Source: Corynebacterium heidelbergense (lineage in GTDB: Bacteria; Actinomycetota; Actinomycetes; Mycobacteriales; Mycobacteriaceae). Taken from it: a DNA stretch of 64,000 nt. Made by a program: the position numbers and the translations under genes. Every line of letters begins with the position of its first letter. Within the stretch, counting starts at the first letter, position 1. The notes below the pieces were generated by a model. That model ran no database searches and was not told where the DNA came from. It worked only from the letters and a program-made list of their open reading frames with translations. This document shows, one piece after another, positions 18,945 to 27,385 of the stretch. The stretch lies in NCBI RefSeq assembly GCF_028609845.1, contig NZ_CP063191.1, positions 868,001-932,000 on the forward strand, in the 5' to 3' direction.

Positions 18945-19406
18945 GTGAATACACGCAATCCCCACGCCCCCGAACCGCACGAACAGTCGGCGCCCCCGTC
19001 CAGCACCGGCTCGCGCTCCCGCACCGCCCCGCGCATCCTGACGCTCGCGGAGCCCACGGCGGGCCTACCGGCGGGGGAGACTGTCATCACCATCGCGGAG
19101 GCTGCGGACCGCGCGGGGTTGGTGGCGTCCAAAATCTTCGACGAATTAAACGCCGGGCGCCTGTTGGACATCCGCGTAGATTCCGTGCGCTACATCCCCG
19201 AGCGCTTTTTCACCGAGGATGGCGAGATCAACCGGTTTGTCCCGGGCGTGCTGGCGCTGCTCAGCGATGGGGGCTACAGCCATCGGGAGTCCCTGGAGTA
19301 CCTGTTCACTCCCGATGACTCCTTGCCAGGTCGGCCGGTGGACGCACTGCACGGCCACCTCGCCAGGGAAGTCATGCGGCGGACCCAGGCGATGGCAATC
19401 AGCTAG
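18945..19406 (+). CDS. Rv2175c-like winged-helix DNA-binding protein, likely PknL substrate
   Basis: 153 residues. A disordered N-terminus rich in Pro, Ser and Thr (1-30) precedes a compact helical domain beginning ETVITIAEAADRAGLVASKI, a helix-turn-helix-like unit. The C-terminal part (ALLSDGGYSHRESLEYLFTP) matches the family's conserved C-terminal region. In M. tuberculosis, Rv2175c is phosphorylated by PknL on an N-terminal threonine, which reduces its DNA binding; the N-terminus here also has Thr residues. The gene is divergent from pknL and overlaps the mptA 3' end by 8 bp. The DNA target is unknown. Confidence 0.85.
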   Translation: MNTRNPHAPEPHEQSAPPSSTGSRSRTAPRILTLAEPTAGLPAGETVITIAEAADRAGLVASKIFDELNAGRLLDIRVDSVRYIPERFFTEDGEINRFVPGVLALLSDGGYSHRESLEYLFTPDDSLPGRPVDALHGHLAREVMRRTQAMAIS

Positions 19407-21015
19407 TCGGCGGCGAGCTCAGTTCCGCTCTTGGGCGAGGGAGGGAAGCGGAGAGGCTGGCACCGGCACTCGCTGGAACAGCCACGGGGGACCGGTGGGC
19501 GCGCAGGCTCAAGGAGGGTGTCCACAAATCGGTCTCTGCCTCTGGCTTACCGGGCCGGTAACCCAGGCAGGCCCGCGCCATCAACCAGGTGACCACGAGA
19601 ATGAAGAGCACCCAGGACGGCTCATACAGCCGATTATCCCCTCCGCCATCGAACATCATGCACATCGCCATGGACCCCCAAGCGGTGAAGAACACCATCC
19701 ACCGGCGAGAGACCCACACCCCCAGCAGAGCAACCAATGGCGCGTAGTACCACGGCAGCACAACCGCATTGAAGATGCAGGTCAACAGGTACGCCAGGGT
19801 TGCCCCTTTGAGGGCCTCCCGGGGGGTGCGCCGGAATACCCACCACGCGGCCACCAAGCCCATCCCCAGGGCAGCCGTCGTCGCCGGGCGGACGTAACCG
19901 AGGATGAGGTTGAAGGTGATGTCGTCATCGAACTGCGACAGCGGTGGCTGCAGAGTGCTGGCCACGGCGGAGGACAGGGACAGGGGATTGACCACCTTCG
20001 TGTTGCCGGCCACCGTCGCCAACCACTGCCAGGACTGACCGCTGGCCAGCGTGATTGCCTCCACGATCGCCAACAGCAGGGCCGTGGAACCCAGCCCCAC
20101 CCCGAGCAGCGCGACCAAGCGATTGCGGTGCTCCCGGAACAACCCGGAGGGCGCGTTGCCGGCCAATCGAGACACGGTGATCCACACCAGGAAGGGTAGC
20201 CCCACCACGGCCGTAGCCTTCAGGGCGGTACCAATTGCGATGAGGGCCACACCTGCGGCAGCACCCCGTAGCGGGCGTAGGCGCACCCCCGCGTACAGGC
20301 CCAGCACGACGAGGGCCATCATCGTCACCTCGTTGTGCATTCCCCCCACCAGGTGGAGGATCGACAGCGGATTGGCCACGCCCAGCCACACGGCCACGCT
20401 GGGTTTGGTGCCGAACTGCCGGGCGAGCCGCGCCACCCCCCAGGCCAGGGCCGCGAAACTGCCGAGGGAGAGCGCCTTGTACGCCAGCACGCCCAGCGTG
20501 ACATTGTCCCCCACCACTGTGGTGATCGCCTGCCCCAGCCACAGGTGCAGCGGGCCGTAGGGGGTGGTGGTGTTGCGCCAGTCCGCGCTGACTTCAAACA
20601 GCAGCGGCCCTGGGTTGGCGGCGGCCCCGTGCGTGTAGGGGTTGATGTGGTCCCGCGCGAGGGTGCCCTGCATGAGGTAGGAGTAAACGTCCCGGCTCAT
20701 CAGGGGTCCGGCGAGGGTGAGCGGTGCGGTCCACCCGGCCACCATGCCCAGCGATAATTCCCGCCCGCGGCGCAGGATGTGGCCGCCCACCACGATCCAA
20801 CTGATCAGAATGGACCCGATCGCTAGCCACATGACCGCGATGAGCAGCCCGGCGGCGTGGCCGAAGGTCAGCGCGCTGAGCCCCAACCATTGCATCACGC
20901 CGCCGCGGGCCCGGGTGGCGCCGACGCAGTGGGAGCACAGGGTGAGGACCACGCTGCCGAGGAAGCCGAACCACCACGCGCGCCGCCAGGACATCGCGCG
21001 CAGTGCCGCTGTCAC
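19399..21015 (-). CDS. mptA: polyprenol-phosphomannose-dependent alpha-1,6-mannosyltransferase MptA
   Basis: GT-C membrane enzyme that extends the alpha-1,6-mannan backbone of lipomannan and lipoarabinomannan on the outer face of the membrane. The 538-residue protein has about 12-13 hydrophobic segments. The family's first-loop motif is SRDVYSYLMQG (with an acidic residue expected to be catalytic), followed by INPYTHGA, TTTPYGPLHLWLG and GGMHNEVTMMALVVLG. The GTG start overlaps the crtI-like stop by 4 nt (GTGA), so the genes are translationally coupled. The C-terminal ~60 residues are a Ser/Pro/Ala-rich tail. Position next to idsA and the Rv2175c-like gene matches mptA (Rv2174) in mycobacteria. 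Confidence 0.93.
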   Translation of the reverse strand: MTAALRAMSWRRAWWFGFLGSVVLTLCSHCVGATRARGGVMQWLGLSALTFGHAAGLLIAVMWLAIGSILISWIVVGGHILRRGRELSLGMVAGWTAPLTLAGPLMSRDVYSYLMQGTLARDHINPYTHGAAANPGPLLFEVSADWRNTTTPYGPLHLWLGQAITTVVGDNVTLGVLAYKALSLGSFAALAWGVARLARQFGTKPSVAVWLGVANPLSILHLVGGMHNEVTMMALVVLGLYAGVRLRPLRGAAAGVALIAIGTALKATAVVGLPFLVWITVSRLAGNAPSGLFREHRNRLVALLGVGLGSTALLLAIVEAITLASGQSWQWLATVAGNTKVVNPLSLSSAVASTLQPPLSQFDDDITFNLILGYVRPATTAALGMGLVAAWWVFRRTPREALKGATLAYLLTCIFNAVVLPWYYAPLVALLGVWVSRRWMVFFTAWGSMAMCMMFDGGGDNRLYEPSWVLFILVVTWLMARACLGYRPGKPEAETDLWTPSLSLRAHRSPVAVPASAGASLSASLPRPRAELSSPPTS

Positions 21016-22766
21016 TTCACGCCTCCACCGCCGATGCGGCGGGCGGCCAGGGCCCCGGAGAGGATGGTGGTGGGGACGCCCACGCCGGGGGTGGTGCTGG
21101 ATCCCGCCATGACCAGGTTGTCGATGCCGTAGGCGGGGTAGTTGCGCGGCCGGAAGGGCCCGGTTTGGGTGAACGTGTGGGCCAGTGCGAAGGGGGTGCC
21201 GGCGCCGTGGCCCATGCCCAGCCAGGTGGCGGGGGTGTCTACGCGGGCGATGGAGATGTCGCTAGCCAGCCCGGCGAAGCCGCGCTGTTCGAGCAGGCCC
21301 AGGATTTCCTCGGTGTAGGGGTCGGTGATGGCATCCCAGTCCAGGGGTGCCTTGGTGAGGTTGGGGGCGGGGGCCAGCACGCTGATGGGTTCGTAGCGCA
21401 TGCCGCTATCGGTGGTCTGGCGGCGGGCGGGGGCGCTCGCGGCGGGTCGGGTGACCAGCAGAGAGGGATCGGACATCAGCTCGCCGCGCTTGCTGGGGTT
21501 CTTGCCGGTGATCTCCCGGAAGGTTTGGTCCCAGGCGTGGCCGAAGCTGATGGTGTGGTGCATACCGCTGTGCCCGTCGGCTTGGGTGGCCTCCTGCTGG
21601 CCGACCCAGGCATCGGCCGTGGCGGTGGGGATGGTGCCGTGAATGACGACGGCGGAGGGGGACCAATTCAATTTCGGACGCCGATAGCGGCGCGCGAGCC
21701 GGGACAGCCGCCCGGTGCCATCGGCAGCTCCCGGGCGGGAGGCGTTGAGGAGCTTCTCCATCACCGGGAGGTCGGGGGTGGCAATGACAGCATCTGCGGG
21801 GATGGTCTCGCCGTCGCTGAGGTTGACGGCGGTGATGTGGTCCCCGTCGAAGGTGAAGGAGGCGACCTCGCGCTCAAGCTGGAAGGACACGCCCACCTTG
21901 CGGGCTGCGGCGGCCATTAGTTCCGGGACGTCGCCGATGCCGAAGCGCGGGTAGTAGACGCCCATGGAGGTATCCATGTGGGCGATCACGGCGTACACGG
22001 CGAGGGCCTTGCGGGGGGCCACGCCGGCGTAGAGGGCTTGGAAGGACAGCACGCGGGCCAGTTCGTGGTCAATGACCTGTTTTTCGGTTTTGCGCCCGAG
22101 GCTGCCGAAGGCCCCGAGGCTGAGGAGGTGGCCAAGGTCGGAGGCTGACGCGGGCGTGGACAGTAGGTCCAGCGGGGAGTCGAAGTCCGCGGCGAGGAAG
22201 TTTTCGAAACTGCTGGCAAACAGCTCGGCGGCCCAATCGCGGTGGTGCAGGTAACCCTGTTGGATGCGCTCCACGTCGGCGGCGGAATAGTGGTCAGAGG
22301 CGAAGCGGCGGATCTCGCTGAGCATTCGGTCCGAGTTGGAGTACACCCCCAGGACGCGGCCGGATGCGAACTCTGCCCGGTAGGCCGGGGAGAGCTTATG
22401 CAGGCCCCAGCCTTCCGGCAGGTCTTCAGCGAGGTCCTGCGGGCGCAGGCCAACGGAGGCGATGGCTGATTCCACGAGGGAGGGCATGGTGAACACCGAG
22501 GCGCCGGTATCCGCGGCGTAGCGGCCGTGCCCAGAGGTCAGCCATTCGGTGCGGCAACGCCCGCCGACGGTGCTTTCGGAGTCGATGACGGTGACGTCCC
22601 GGCCCGTGGCGCGCACGCGGATGGCGGCGGTGAGTCCCGCCAGTCCCGCGCCGACGATGACGACATGGTTGGTTTTCCCGGGGACAAGTTGGCGTTTCGT
22701 CGCCCGAGTCATGGGGATGGAGGGGCGGACAAGGTCGAGGTGGCTTTTGCGGGTACGGGGAGCCAT
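21012..22766 (-). CDS. CrtI-like FAD-dependent phytoene desaturase / isoprenoid oxidoreductase
   Basis: 584 residues with an N-terminal Rossmann dinucleotide motif (HVVIVGAGLAGLTAAIRV) followed by the ESTVGGRC segment and a C-terminal FAD motif (YGIDNLVMAGSSTTPGVGVP). This is the pattern of bacterial phytoene desaturases and related carotenoid oxidoreductases. It lies between idsA (5 bp upstream, with GGAGG before the ATG) and mptA (4-bp overlap) in one operon. IdsA makes geranylgeranyl diphosphate, the C20 precursor of phytoene, but no phytoene synthase (CrtB) is in the window. The substrate could therefore be a carotenoid made elsewhere or another polyprenyl compound. To my recollection it is absent from this position in C. 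glutamicum. Confidence 0.82.
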   Translation of the reverse strand: MAPRTRKSHLDLVRPSIPMTRATKRQLVPGKTNHVVIVGAGLAGLTAAIRVRATGRDVTVIDSESTVGGRCRTEWLTSGHGRYAADTGASVFTMPSLVESAIASVGLRPQDLAEDLPEGWGLHKLSPAYRAEFASGRVLGVYSNSDRMLSEIRRFASDHYSAADVERIQQGYLHHRDWAAELFASSFENFLAADFDSPLDLLSTPASASDLGHLLSLGAFGSLGRKTEKQVIDHELARVLSFQALYAGVAPRKALAVYAVIAHMDTSMGVYYPRFGIGDVPELMAAAARKVGVSFQLEREVASFTFDGDHITAVNLSDGETIPADAVIATPDLPVMEKLLNASRPGAADGTGRLSRLARRYRRPKLNWSPSAVVIHGTIPTATADAWVGQQEATQADGHSGMHHTISFGHAWDQTFREITGKNPSKRGELMSDPSLLVTRPAASAPARRQTTDSGMRYEPISVLAPAPNLTKAPLDWDAITDPYTEEILGLLEQRGFAGLASDISIARVDTPATWLGMGHGAGTPFALAHTFTQTGPFRPRNYPAYGIDNLVMAGSSTTPGVGVPTTILSGALAARRIGGGGVK

Positions 22767-22771
22767 GGTGG

Positions 22772-23917
22772 TTAAAACCTCCGGTTGGTGAGCCGGGAGG
22801 CAAAGCCTACCAACTCGTCGATGATGCTGGAGTGTAGCCAGCTGTTGTGTAGGGCGGTGTTGGCGCTGTCGGTGAGGCCTTGGATTGTGTCTTCGATGTG
22901 GTCTTGCGCACCCGTGGCGATGATGACCTTGCGCATCAGCTCCACATCCGCGTCGCTGCTGATGGACCCCAGGGCTTCGTGAACTTCAGTGCGCTGGGCG
23001 GCCGTGCCCCGGGCGAGAGCGGAGTTGATCAGGGCGGTTCGCTTGCCCGTGCGCAGGTCATCCCCGCTGGGCTTGCCGGTGACGGCGGGATCCCCGAAGA
23101 CCCCTAACTGGTCGTCGCGGAGCTGAAAGGCCGTCCCGATCTGCTGTCCAACCTGGCAGAGCAGATCCACGGTGCGCTCGTCGGCGCCGCCCAGGCTAGC
23201 CCCGAGGTGGAGCGGGCGGGTCGCGGTGTAGGAGGCGGTCTTGTACTTGACCACCTTTAGGGAATCGGCCACGTCGTCGCTGCCGCGCGCTTCCACTGCG
23301 ATGTCCAGTTGCTGGCCAACGATGACTTCGGTGCGCATCGCCCGCCAAGCGGGCCGGGCCCGCACCTGGTGCCGGGTGGGCACCCCGGAGTCCGTCAGCA
23401 TGTCGTCTGCCCACGCGAAGACGAGGTCCCCGGCGAGGAGGGCCTGGCTGATGCCGTAGTGTTCCGGCGAACCGTGCCAGGAGTGATCCCGGTGCTGCTT
23501 CTCGAAGACTCGGTGGACAGTGGGGCGCCCACGCCGGAGGTCGGAGGCGTCGATAATGTCGTCGTGGATGAGCGCACACGCCTGAATGAGCTCCAGAGAG
23601 CTCACTGCGGCGAGATAGGCCTGTGGGGGAACCCCACCTTCGGTCTCCCCGTCGTGTGGGTGGCCGCCGCCGCCCTCCCAGGCGGCCCTCACTCCGGCCC
23701 AGGCGAGGGTGGGGCGGACTCGTTTACCTCCTCCGAGGATGAAGTCCGCGAGGGCATCCAAAGTTGTCTCCAGCAGCGGATCGATGCCGCCGAACTCTTT
23801 GCGGCACTGTTCTAAGTAGGCCTGCAGGACCTCTTGGCAGGCGGCGGGCACCTCGCTCAACGGCGTTGACGGCGCCCAGCGGGCGGAAGCGGGGCCGGGA
23901 TCGGTCCACGGTTGCAT
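22772..23917 (-). CDS. idsA: geranylgeranyl diphosphate synthase (polyprenyl synthetase)
   Basis: Trans-prenyltransferase that adds isopentenyl diphosphate to allylic primers. The first aspartate-rich motif is DDIIDASD in ALIHDDIIDASDLRRGRPTVH, the second is DDQLGVFGD in FQLRDDQLGVFGD, and the substrate-binding GGGKRVRPTL lies near residues 66-75. A Gly/His-rich insertion (about 81-100, WEGGGGHPHDGETEGGV) interrupts the N-terminal half. Length is 381 residues. It heads the minus-strand operon idsA-crtI-like-mptA. Products could feed menaquinone, carotenoids and the polyprenyl-phosphate carriers used by MptA. GAAAGG lies 13 nt before the ATG. Confidence 0.92.
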   Translation of the reverse strand: MQPWTDPGPASARWAPSTPLSEVPAACQEVLQAYLEQCRKEFGGIDPLLETTLDALADFILGGGKRVRPTLAWAGVRAAWEGGGGHPHDGETEGGVPPQAYLAAVSSLELIQACALIHDDIIDASDLRRGRPTVHRVFEKQHRDHSWHGSPEHYGISQALLAGDLVFAWADDMLTDSGVPTRHQVRARPAWRAMRTEVIVGQQLDIAVEARGSDDVADSLKVVKYKTASYTATRPLHLGASLGGADERTVDLLCQVGQQIGTAFQLRDDQLGVFGDPAVTGKPSGDDLRTGKRTALINSALARGTAAQRTEVHEALGSISSDADVELMRKVIIATGAQDHIEDTIQGLTDSANTALHNSWLHSSIIDELVGFASRLTNRRF

Positions 23918-24102
23918 AGGAGCGGTAGTGCCTTTCTCAGGCTTCGGGGCCTAGTAGCAGGCAGCACAATGGCTACCGTAGGTGCACATCTTGAGAAACC
24001 GGATTGGATCGATGTGCGGGAACGCAGAACTTCAGTCTAGCGGCGATATGGACGGCGGCGGCAGGAGCCGGTGGTCTGGAGGGCACCACACGTCGCGGGC
24101 GT

Positions 24103-24108
24103 TAAGAT
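24103..24108 (+). promoter_or_regulatory. -10 element of the leaderless metF gene
   Basis: TAAGAT ends 7 nt before the ATG at 24116; there is no ribosome site. The -35 is unclear. Confidence 0.45.
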
Positions 24109-24115
24109 TCCTGAC

Positions 24116-25105
24116 ATGCCGGATTCTCCCCGCCCCGCCCCCCTGCCGTACCGCCAGGTCGCGGTCTCCGACACCCTGCGTTTCAACACCCCCGGGCGGG
24201 TACCCTTCTCGGTCGAGTTCATGCCACCCCGGGATGACGAGGCCGAGCTGCGCTTGTTCACGGCGGCGGAGGCCTTTCACGACCTCGGGGTCAGCTTCGT
24301 GTCCGTGACCTACGGGGCGGGAGGATCCACCCGGGAGCGCACGTTGCGCGTCGCTCGCCGGCTGGCCACTAAGCCGTTGACCACCCTGGTACACACCACG
24401 TTGGTGGAGCACACGGTCCCCGAGCTCATCCACATGGTCCGGGCCTACGCCAGCCTGGGGTTGACCAACCTGTTGGCGCTGCGGGGGGACCCTCCGGGGG
24501 ATCCCACGGGCCAGTGGGTGCAAACACCGGGTGGCCTGAGGTATGCCAGCGAGTTGATCGAGCTGGTCACCGCCATGCCGGAGGGGCGTTTTTTCGATAT
24601 CGGCATTGCTAGCTTCCCCGAGGGCCACTACCGGGCCAATGATCTGCAGCAGGACACGGAGATCACCCTCCGCAAACTCCGAGCCGGGGCCCAGTACTCC
24701 ATCACCCAGATGTTCTTCGACGTCGACCATTATCTGCGCCTGCGAGACAGGTTGGCCGCAGCCGACCCGACGGAGGGGGCTAAGCCCATCATCCCTGGGC
24801 TCATGCCCATCACCTCCCTGCGCTCTGTACGCAAGCAGATGGAGCTCGCGGGGGCCCAACTGCCCGCCGACATCGAGCGGGAGCTGCTTTCAGCCGCCGG
24901 TGGGGACGAGCGAGCCAATCGCGATCGCATCCGGGAGGTGGGCATTGGTATCACCACGAGGATGGCTGAGCGCCTCATCGCCGAGGGCGCCCCTGACCTG
25001 CACTTCATGACGATGAATAACGTGCGGGCGACCCAGGAGGTCCTGCACAACCTCGGGATGGCTCCAGCCTGGGGGGAAGAGTACGGCCACGACATGGTTC
25101 GCTAG
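24116..25105 (+). CDS. metF: 5,10-methylenetetrahydrofolate reductase
   Basis: Flavoprotein that reduces 5,10-methylene-THF to 5-methyl-THF for methionine synthesis. Typical blocks are FSVEFMPPRDDEAE (catalytic Glu), SVTYGAGGSTRERT, LTNLLALRGDPPGDP, FDIGIASFPEGHYR and QYSITQMFFDVDHYLR. Length is 329 residues from the chosen ATG. A longer frame starting upstream adds a non-conserved peptide and would begin before the -10 element. It is divergent from idsA, and its stop overlaps the convergent GNAT gene by 4 nt. No SAM or cobalamin riboswitch is visible upstream. Confidence 0.93.
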   Translation: MPDSPRPAPLPYRQVAVSDTLRFNTPGRVPFSVEFMPPRDDEAELRLFTAAEAFHDLGVSFVSVTYGAGGSTRERTLRVARRLATKPLTTLVHTTLVEHTVPELIHMVRAYASLGLTNLLALRGDPPGDPTGQWVQTPGGLRYASELIELVTAMPEGRFFDIGIASFPEGHYRANDLQQDTEITLRKLRAGAQYSITQMFFDVDHYLRLRDRLAAADPTEGAKPIIPGLMPITSLRSVRKQMELAGAQLPADIERELLSAAGGDERANRDRIREVGIGITTRMAERLIAEGAPDLHFMTMNNVRATQEVLHNLGMAPAWGEEYGHDMVR

Positions 25106-25806
25106 CTGCGAACTTCGGGGATGTCCGGCCGTTCCCGCCGCAGGATCCCAAAAGGCCTGGGGTCTCCGCCGAAGTGGAAGTCCCGGAGAACATCCCGGAA
25201 ACCGAACTTGCGGTAGAGCGACCAGGCCCGGTTGCCCTCGTCACGCGCCTCCGGGGTGGACAGCATCACAGCCGGGGTGGACACGGTGCGCAGATGCTGG
25301 GCCAACAACTGGGTGCCCACGCCCTGGTTCTGCCACTCCGGTAGGAGGTGCACCTCGGAGAGTTCCGTGTAGCTGCCCATGAACTCCCGGATAGCTTCGG
25401 TGCTCCAGCCGATGTTGCGAAGACCCGCATAGACGGAGTTGTACCAGAAGGTGGCGGCGGTGCCGAGGAAGCTGAAGCACACGCCAACGGGGTGGTGGCC
25501 GTCAGCATCGGGGTTGGCAGTCTCGCCGTGCGGATGCGCCAGAGCTACGTGACAAGCAAACTGCGGCTCCTGGGCATTCGAACGCCACAAGACCCGGCGG
25601 CCCTGGTGGGCGGAACGGGGATACCTCATGGCAGCGAGGTGGATGTCCACGAGCCGGTCCAGGTGGCGCAGGAACTGGTCGGGGTTCAGGCGAACCACGT
25701 CCACCCGCAGGGCAGCGGGGGGCACGGTGGGCTGGCTGAACATGCGGTCCATGGTGCCACGGTTGTCCACGCAAAGGTGCAGCTTTAGGGTAAAGGTTGG
25801 TCGCAT
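25102..25806 (-). CDS. GNAT-family N-acetyltransferase (Rv2170-like)
   Basis: 234 residues from the first ATG, 216 from the ATG at 25752, which may be the real start because the extra 18 residues look unstructured. The C-terminal half has a GNAT core: a beta4-like strand SEVHLLPEWQNQGVGTQLLAQHL containing the acetyl-CoA pyrophosphate loop (QNQGVGTQL), then EGNRAWSLYRKFGFRDV. The acceptor is not predictable. The location beside metF matches Rv2170. The first ATG abuts the LexA-type palindrome at 25806-25821, and a minus-strand TATAGA overlaps the box, so SOS control of this gene is possible as well. Confidence 0.8.
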   Translation of the reverse strand: MRPTFTLKLHLCVDNRGTMDRMFSQPTVPPAALRVDVVRLNPDQFLRHLDRLVDIHLAAMRYPRSAHQGRRVLWRSNAQEPQFACHVALAHPHGETANPDADGHHPVGVCFSFLGTAATFWYNSVYAGLRNIGWSTEAIREFMGSYTELSEVHLLPEWQNQGVGTQLLAQHLRTVSTPAVMLSTPEARDEGNRAWSLYRKFGFRDVLRDFHFGGDPRPFGILRRERPDIPEVRS

Positions 25807-25825
25807 CGAACATATGTTCTATAAA
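25797..25825 (+). promoter_or_regulatory. promoter of the HEPN-like gene, containing a LexA box
   Basis: TTGGTC (25797-25802), 17 bp, TATAAA (25820-25825). The LexA-type palindrome fills the spacer and touches the -10, an ideal position for steric repression. Confidence 0.65.
25806..25821. promoter_or_regulatory. LexA (SOS) box
   Basis: TCGAACATATGTTCTA contains the 12-bp perfect palindrome GAACATATGTTC and differs at only the last two bases from the corynebacterial LexA consensus TCGAA(A/C)ANNTGTTCGA. It lies between divergent genes. Confidence 0.72.
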
Positions 25826-25932
25826 ACCGGTATCATGGCATGGCGATGTCCCGCAGCGGCGTTAGCGTGAGCAGCACCAAAGACAGGGACTCCGGAGCGC
25901 CGGTGACCAGGACTGGAAAGGTGGGCCGAACA

Positions 25933-26352
25933 ATGGCGACACAGCAGCGGAGAGGGTGGCAGACTCGCCCCGATGCGCGGGCCTTCGTGGCTGCTGCCGA
26001 AGATCAGTTGGAACTCGCTCGCACTGCGGCGACGGCGGAGGTGGCCATCGTGTACGCCTATCGGGCAGCCCTGCGGGCCGCCGGTTCTCTCATCGAATCG
26101 GAGCGAAAGGGGCGCAAGCGCCTGCCGGCCGGGTCTGCGTGGTCCCGGTTGCGTCGGGTGTCCCCGGAGCGTGCGGATCGGGCGGCGAACTTTGAGGCTC
26201 ATGCGCGCTATGTGAATCGGGTGGACATGGGGTTGGAGCGGGAGGTTCCGAGCTCTGTTATGGACGCCGTCTACCGCGACGCCAGCGCACTGATCGAGGA
26301 GGCGCGCCTAGCCGCCGGCTTGCAGCCGCAGACCTTGGGGGCAGCCGGGTAG
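25933..26352 (+). CDS. SAV_6107-like HEPN-domain small protein, probable SOS gene
   Basis: About 139 residues from the ATG at 25933, which has AAAGGTGGG 11 nt upstream. An upstream in-frame ATG at 25840 would add a low-complexity, non-conserved 31-residue peptide and lies right at the promoter. The body is all-helical and basic: ARAFVAAAEDQLELARTAAT, AYRAALRAAGSLIE and FEAHARYVNRVDMGLEREVP. This resembles the actinobacterial SAV_6107 HEPN family as I remember it. HEPN proteins are often RNases or toxin-like, but the classic RX4-6H motif is not clear here. The LexA box makes DNA-damage induction likely; I recall a LexA-controlled gene of this type near metF in C. glutamicum. Confidence 0.72.
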   Translation: MATQQRRGWQTRPDARAFVAAAEDQLELARTAATAEVAIVYAYRAALRAAGSLIESERKGRKRLPAGSAWSRLRRVSPERADRAANFEAHARYVNRVDMGLEREVPSSVMDAVYRDASALIEEARLAAGLQPQTLGAAG

Positions 26353-26651
26353 GGGAGAATCTGCCGTAGTGGTCTGGGCAATCGGATCTAAGGAACACGC
26401 CGGAGCGACTACGATGGGGTTGTAAGCGCAGGCGCAGGCAACCAGTTCCGGGCAGGTCCGCTTGAGGAACTAAAAACCCGCCCGTGGCGTTGACACCGTG
26501 AGAGTGTGAAAGCGTCAGCAACGAAAACTGGTGGATTGGGCTATCACTAGCTCGATCGAACCAACTTGATCGGCCGGATTTTGCTCGGCGCGCCGTGCCG
26601 TTCGCACACCGTGTCAACCGTGAACAAGACCGTCCAGAGTGGAGGACAACC
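26353..26651. other. intergenic leader upstream of the DUF3040 gene
   Basis: About 300 bp without a coding frame of its own. It contains a -10-like TACGAT (26410-26415), a direct repeat GCGCAGGCGCAGGC near 26428 and a 6-bp inverted repeat AGTTCC/GGAACT (26444-26471). A small ACAC/GTGT hairpin lies near 26490-26507. A structured leader is possible, but I recognise no known RNA family. Confidence 0.35.
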
Positions 26652-27047
26652 GTGGCTTTATCTGAGAAGGAACAGCGCATGCTCGCGGAGATCGAGCAAG
26701 CGCTGGCTGCGGAGGACCCGCGCTTCGCCCAGCGTGCGGCGAAGGCCGGGTCGCACTCCGGCTTTTCCTTCAACATTCGCTGTGTCGCACTGCTTCTCCT
26801 TGGGCTCGTCACGCTTATCGGGGGCATCGCGTTGGCCCAGCACTCCCTGTGGTTCGTGGCCCTCAGCATTCTGGGGTTCCTTATCATGTTCGCCGGGGGC
26901 ATGTTGGGCTTCCGGGGCACTCAACCCTCCCCGAAGGTGGGAAGCGCCCCCCAGCGTGGCAAGTCCCGCCCGGGTCGGGCCCGTGTTCCCAATGGCAACC
27001 TAGGGGACCGGATGGAGAACAACTTCCGGAAGCGATTTGAGCGCTAG
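26652..27047 (+). CDS. DUF3040 small membrane protein (Rv2169c-like)
   Basis: 131 residues starting MALSEKEQRMLAEIEQALAA, the conserved DUF3040 N-terminal signature, with the GTG at 26652 placed 6 nt after GGAGG. Two hydrophobic helices (about 38-58 and 61-82) form a hairpin, followed by a basic Gly/Arg/Pro-rich cytoplasmic tail ending MENNFRKRFER. The family is widespread in actinobacteria near the dcw cluster; its role is unknown. A longer in-frame start upstream lacks support. Confidence 0.88.
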   Translation: MALSEKEQRMLAEIEQALAAEDPRFAQRAAKAGSHSGFSFNIRCVALLLLGLVTLIGGIALAQHSLWFVALSILGFLIMFAGGMLGFRGTQPSPKVGSAPQRGKSRPGRARVPNGNLGDRMENNFRKRFER

Positions 27048-27132
27048 CTAGAGGCACACACAAGGCCCTTTCCCGTAGGCGCTGGGTCACCCCACACGCC
27101 CAGTGGGCCGGACCCCATAGACACTGGGCCGA

Positions 27133-27174
27133 AACCCAGGATGTCGGTAACAACAGCCGTCATCCTGGGTTTTT
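27133..27174 (+). terminator. rho-independent terminator after the DUF3040 gene
   Basis: Perfect 11-bp stem AACCCAGGATG (27133-27143) / CATCCTGGGTT (27161-27171) with a 17-nt loop, ending in TTTTT. It is the clearest intrinsic terminator in the window and separates DUF3040 from the dcw transcripts. Confidence 0.88.
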
Positions 27175-27351
27175 GCATGCGCAGGAAGGTTCCCCGGCGA
27201 ATGGTGCCCACGCACCACTTCAAGCGACGCCCCCCGGCGACACCCCGGTGAGGAATTTTCCCCCACTTCCCCCCACGCCGGGAAAGACCAGTAAGACCAG
27301 CAGAAAGTAGTTGAGAAGCCTTCTGGAGAGACAAACGCTGACCGCTAATTG

Positions 27352-27385
27352 TGGGTTGCGTGGGGGAAAGTGGGGTAGCATGGGG
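27352..27385 (+). promoter_or_regulatory. MraZ operator: four TGGGN boxes
   Basis: TGGGT at 27352 and TGGGG at 27361, 27371 and 27381, the last three with exact 10-bp period. MraZ binds such direct repeats upstream of its own gene. A -10-like TAGCAT (27376-27381) overlaps the last box, so bound MraZ should repress the dcw promoter. Confidence 0.8.
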
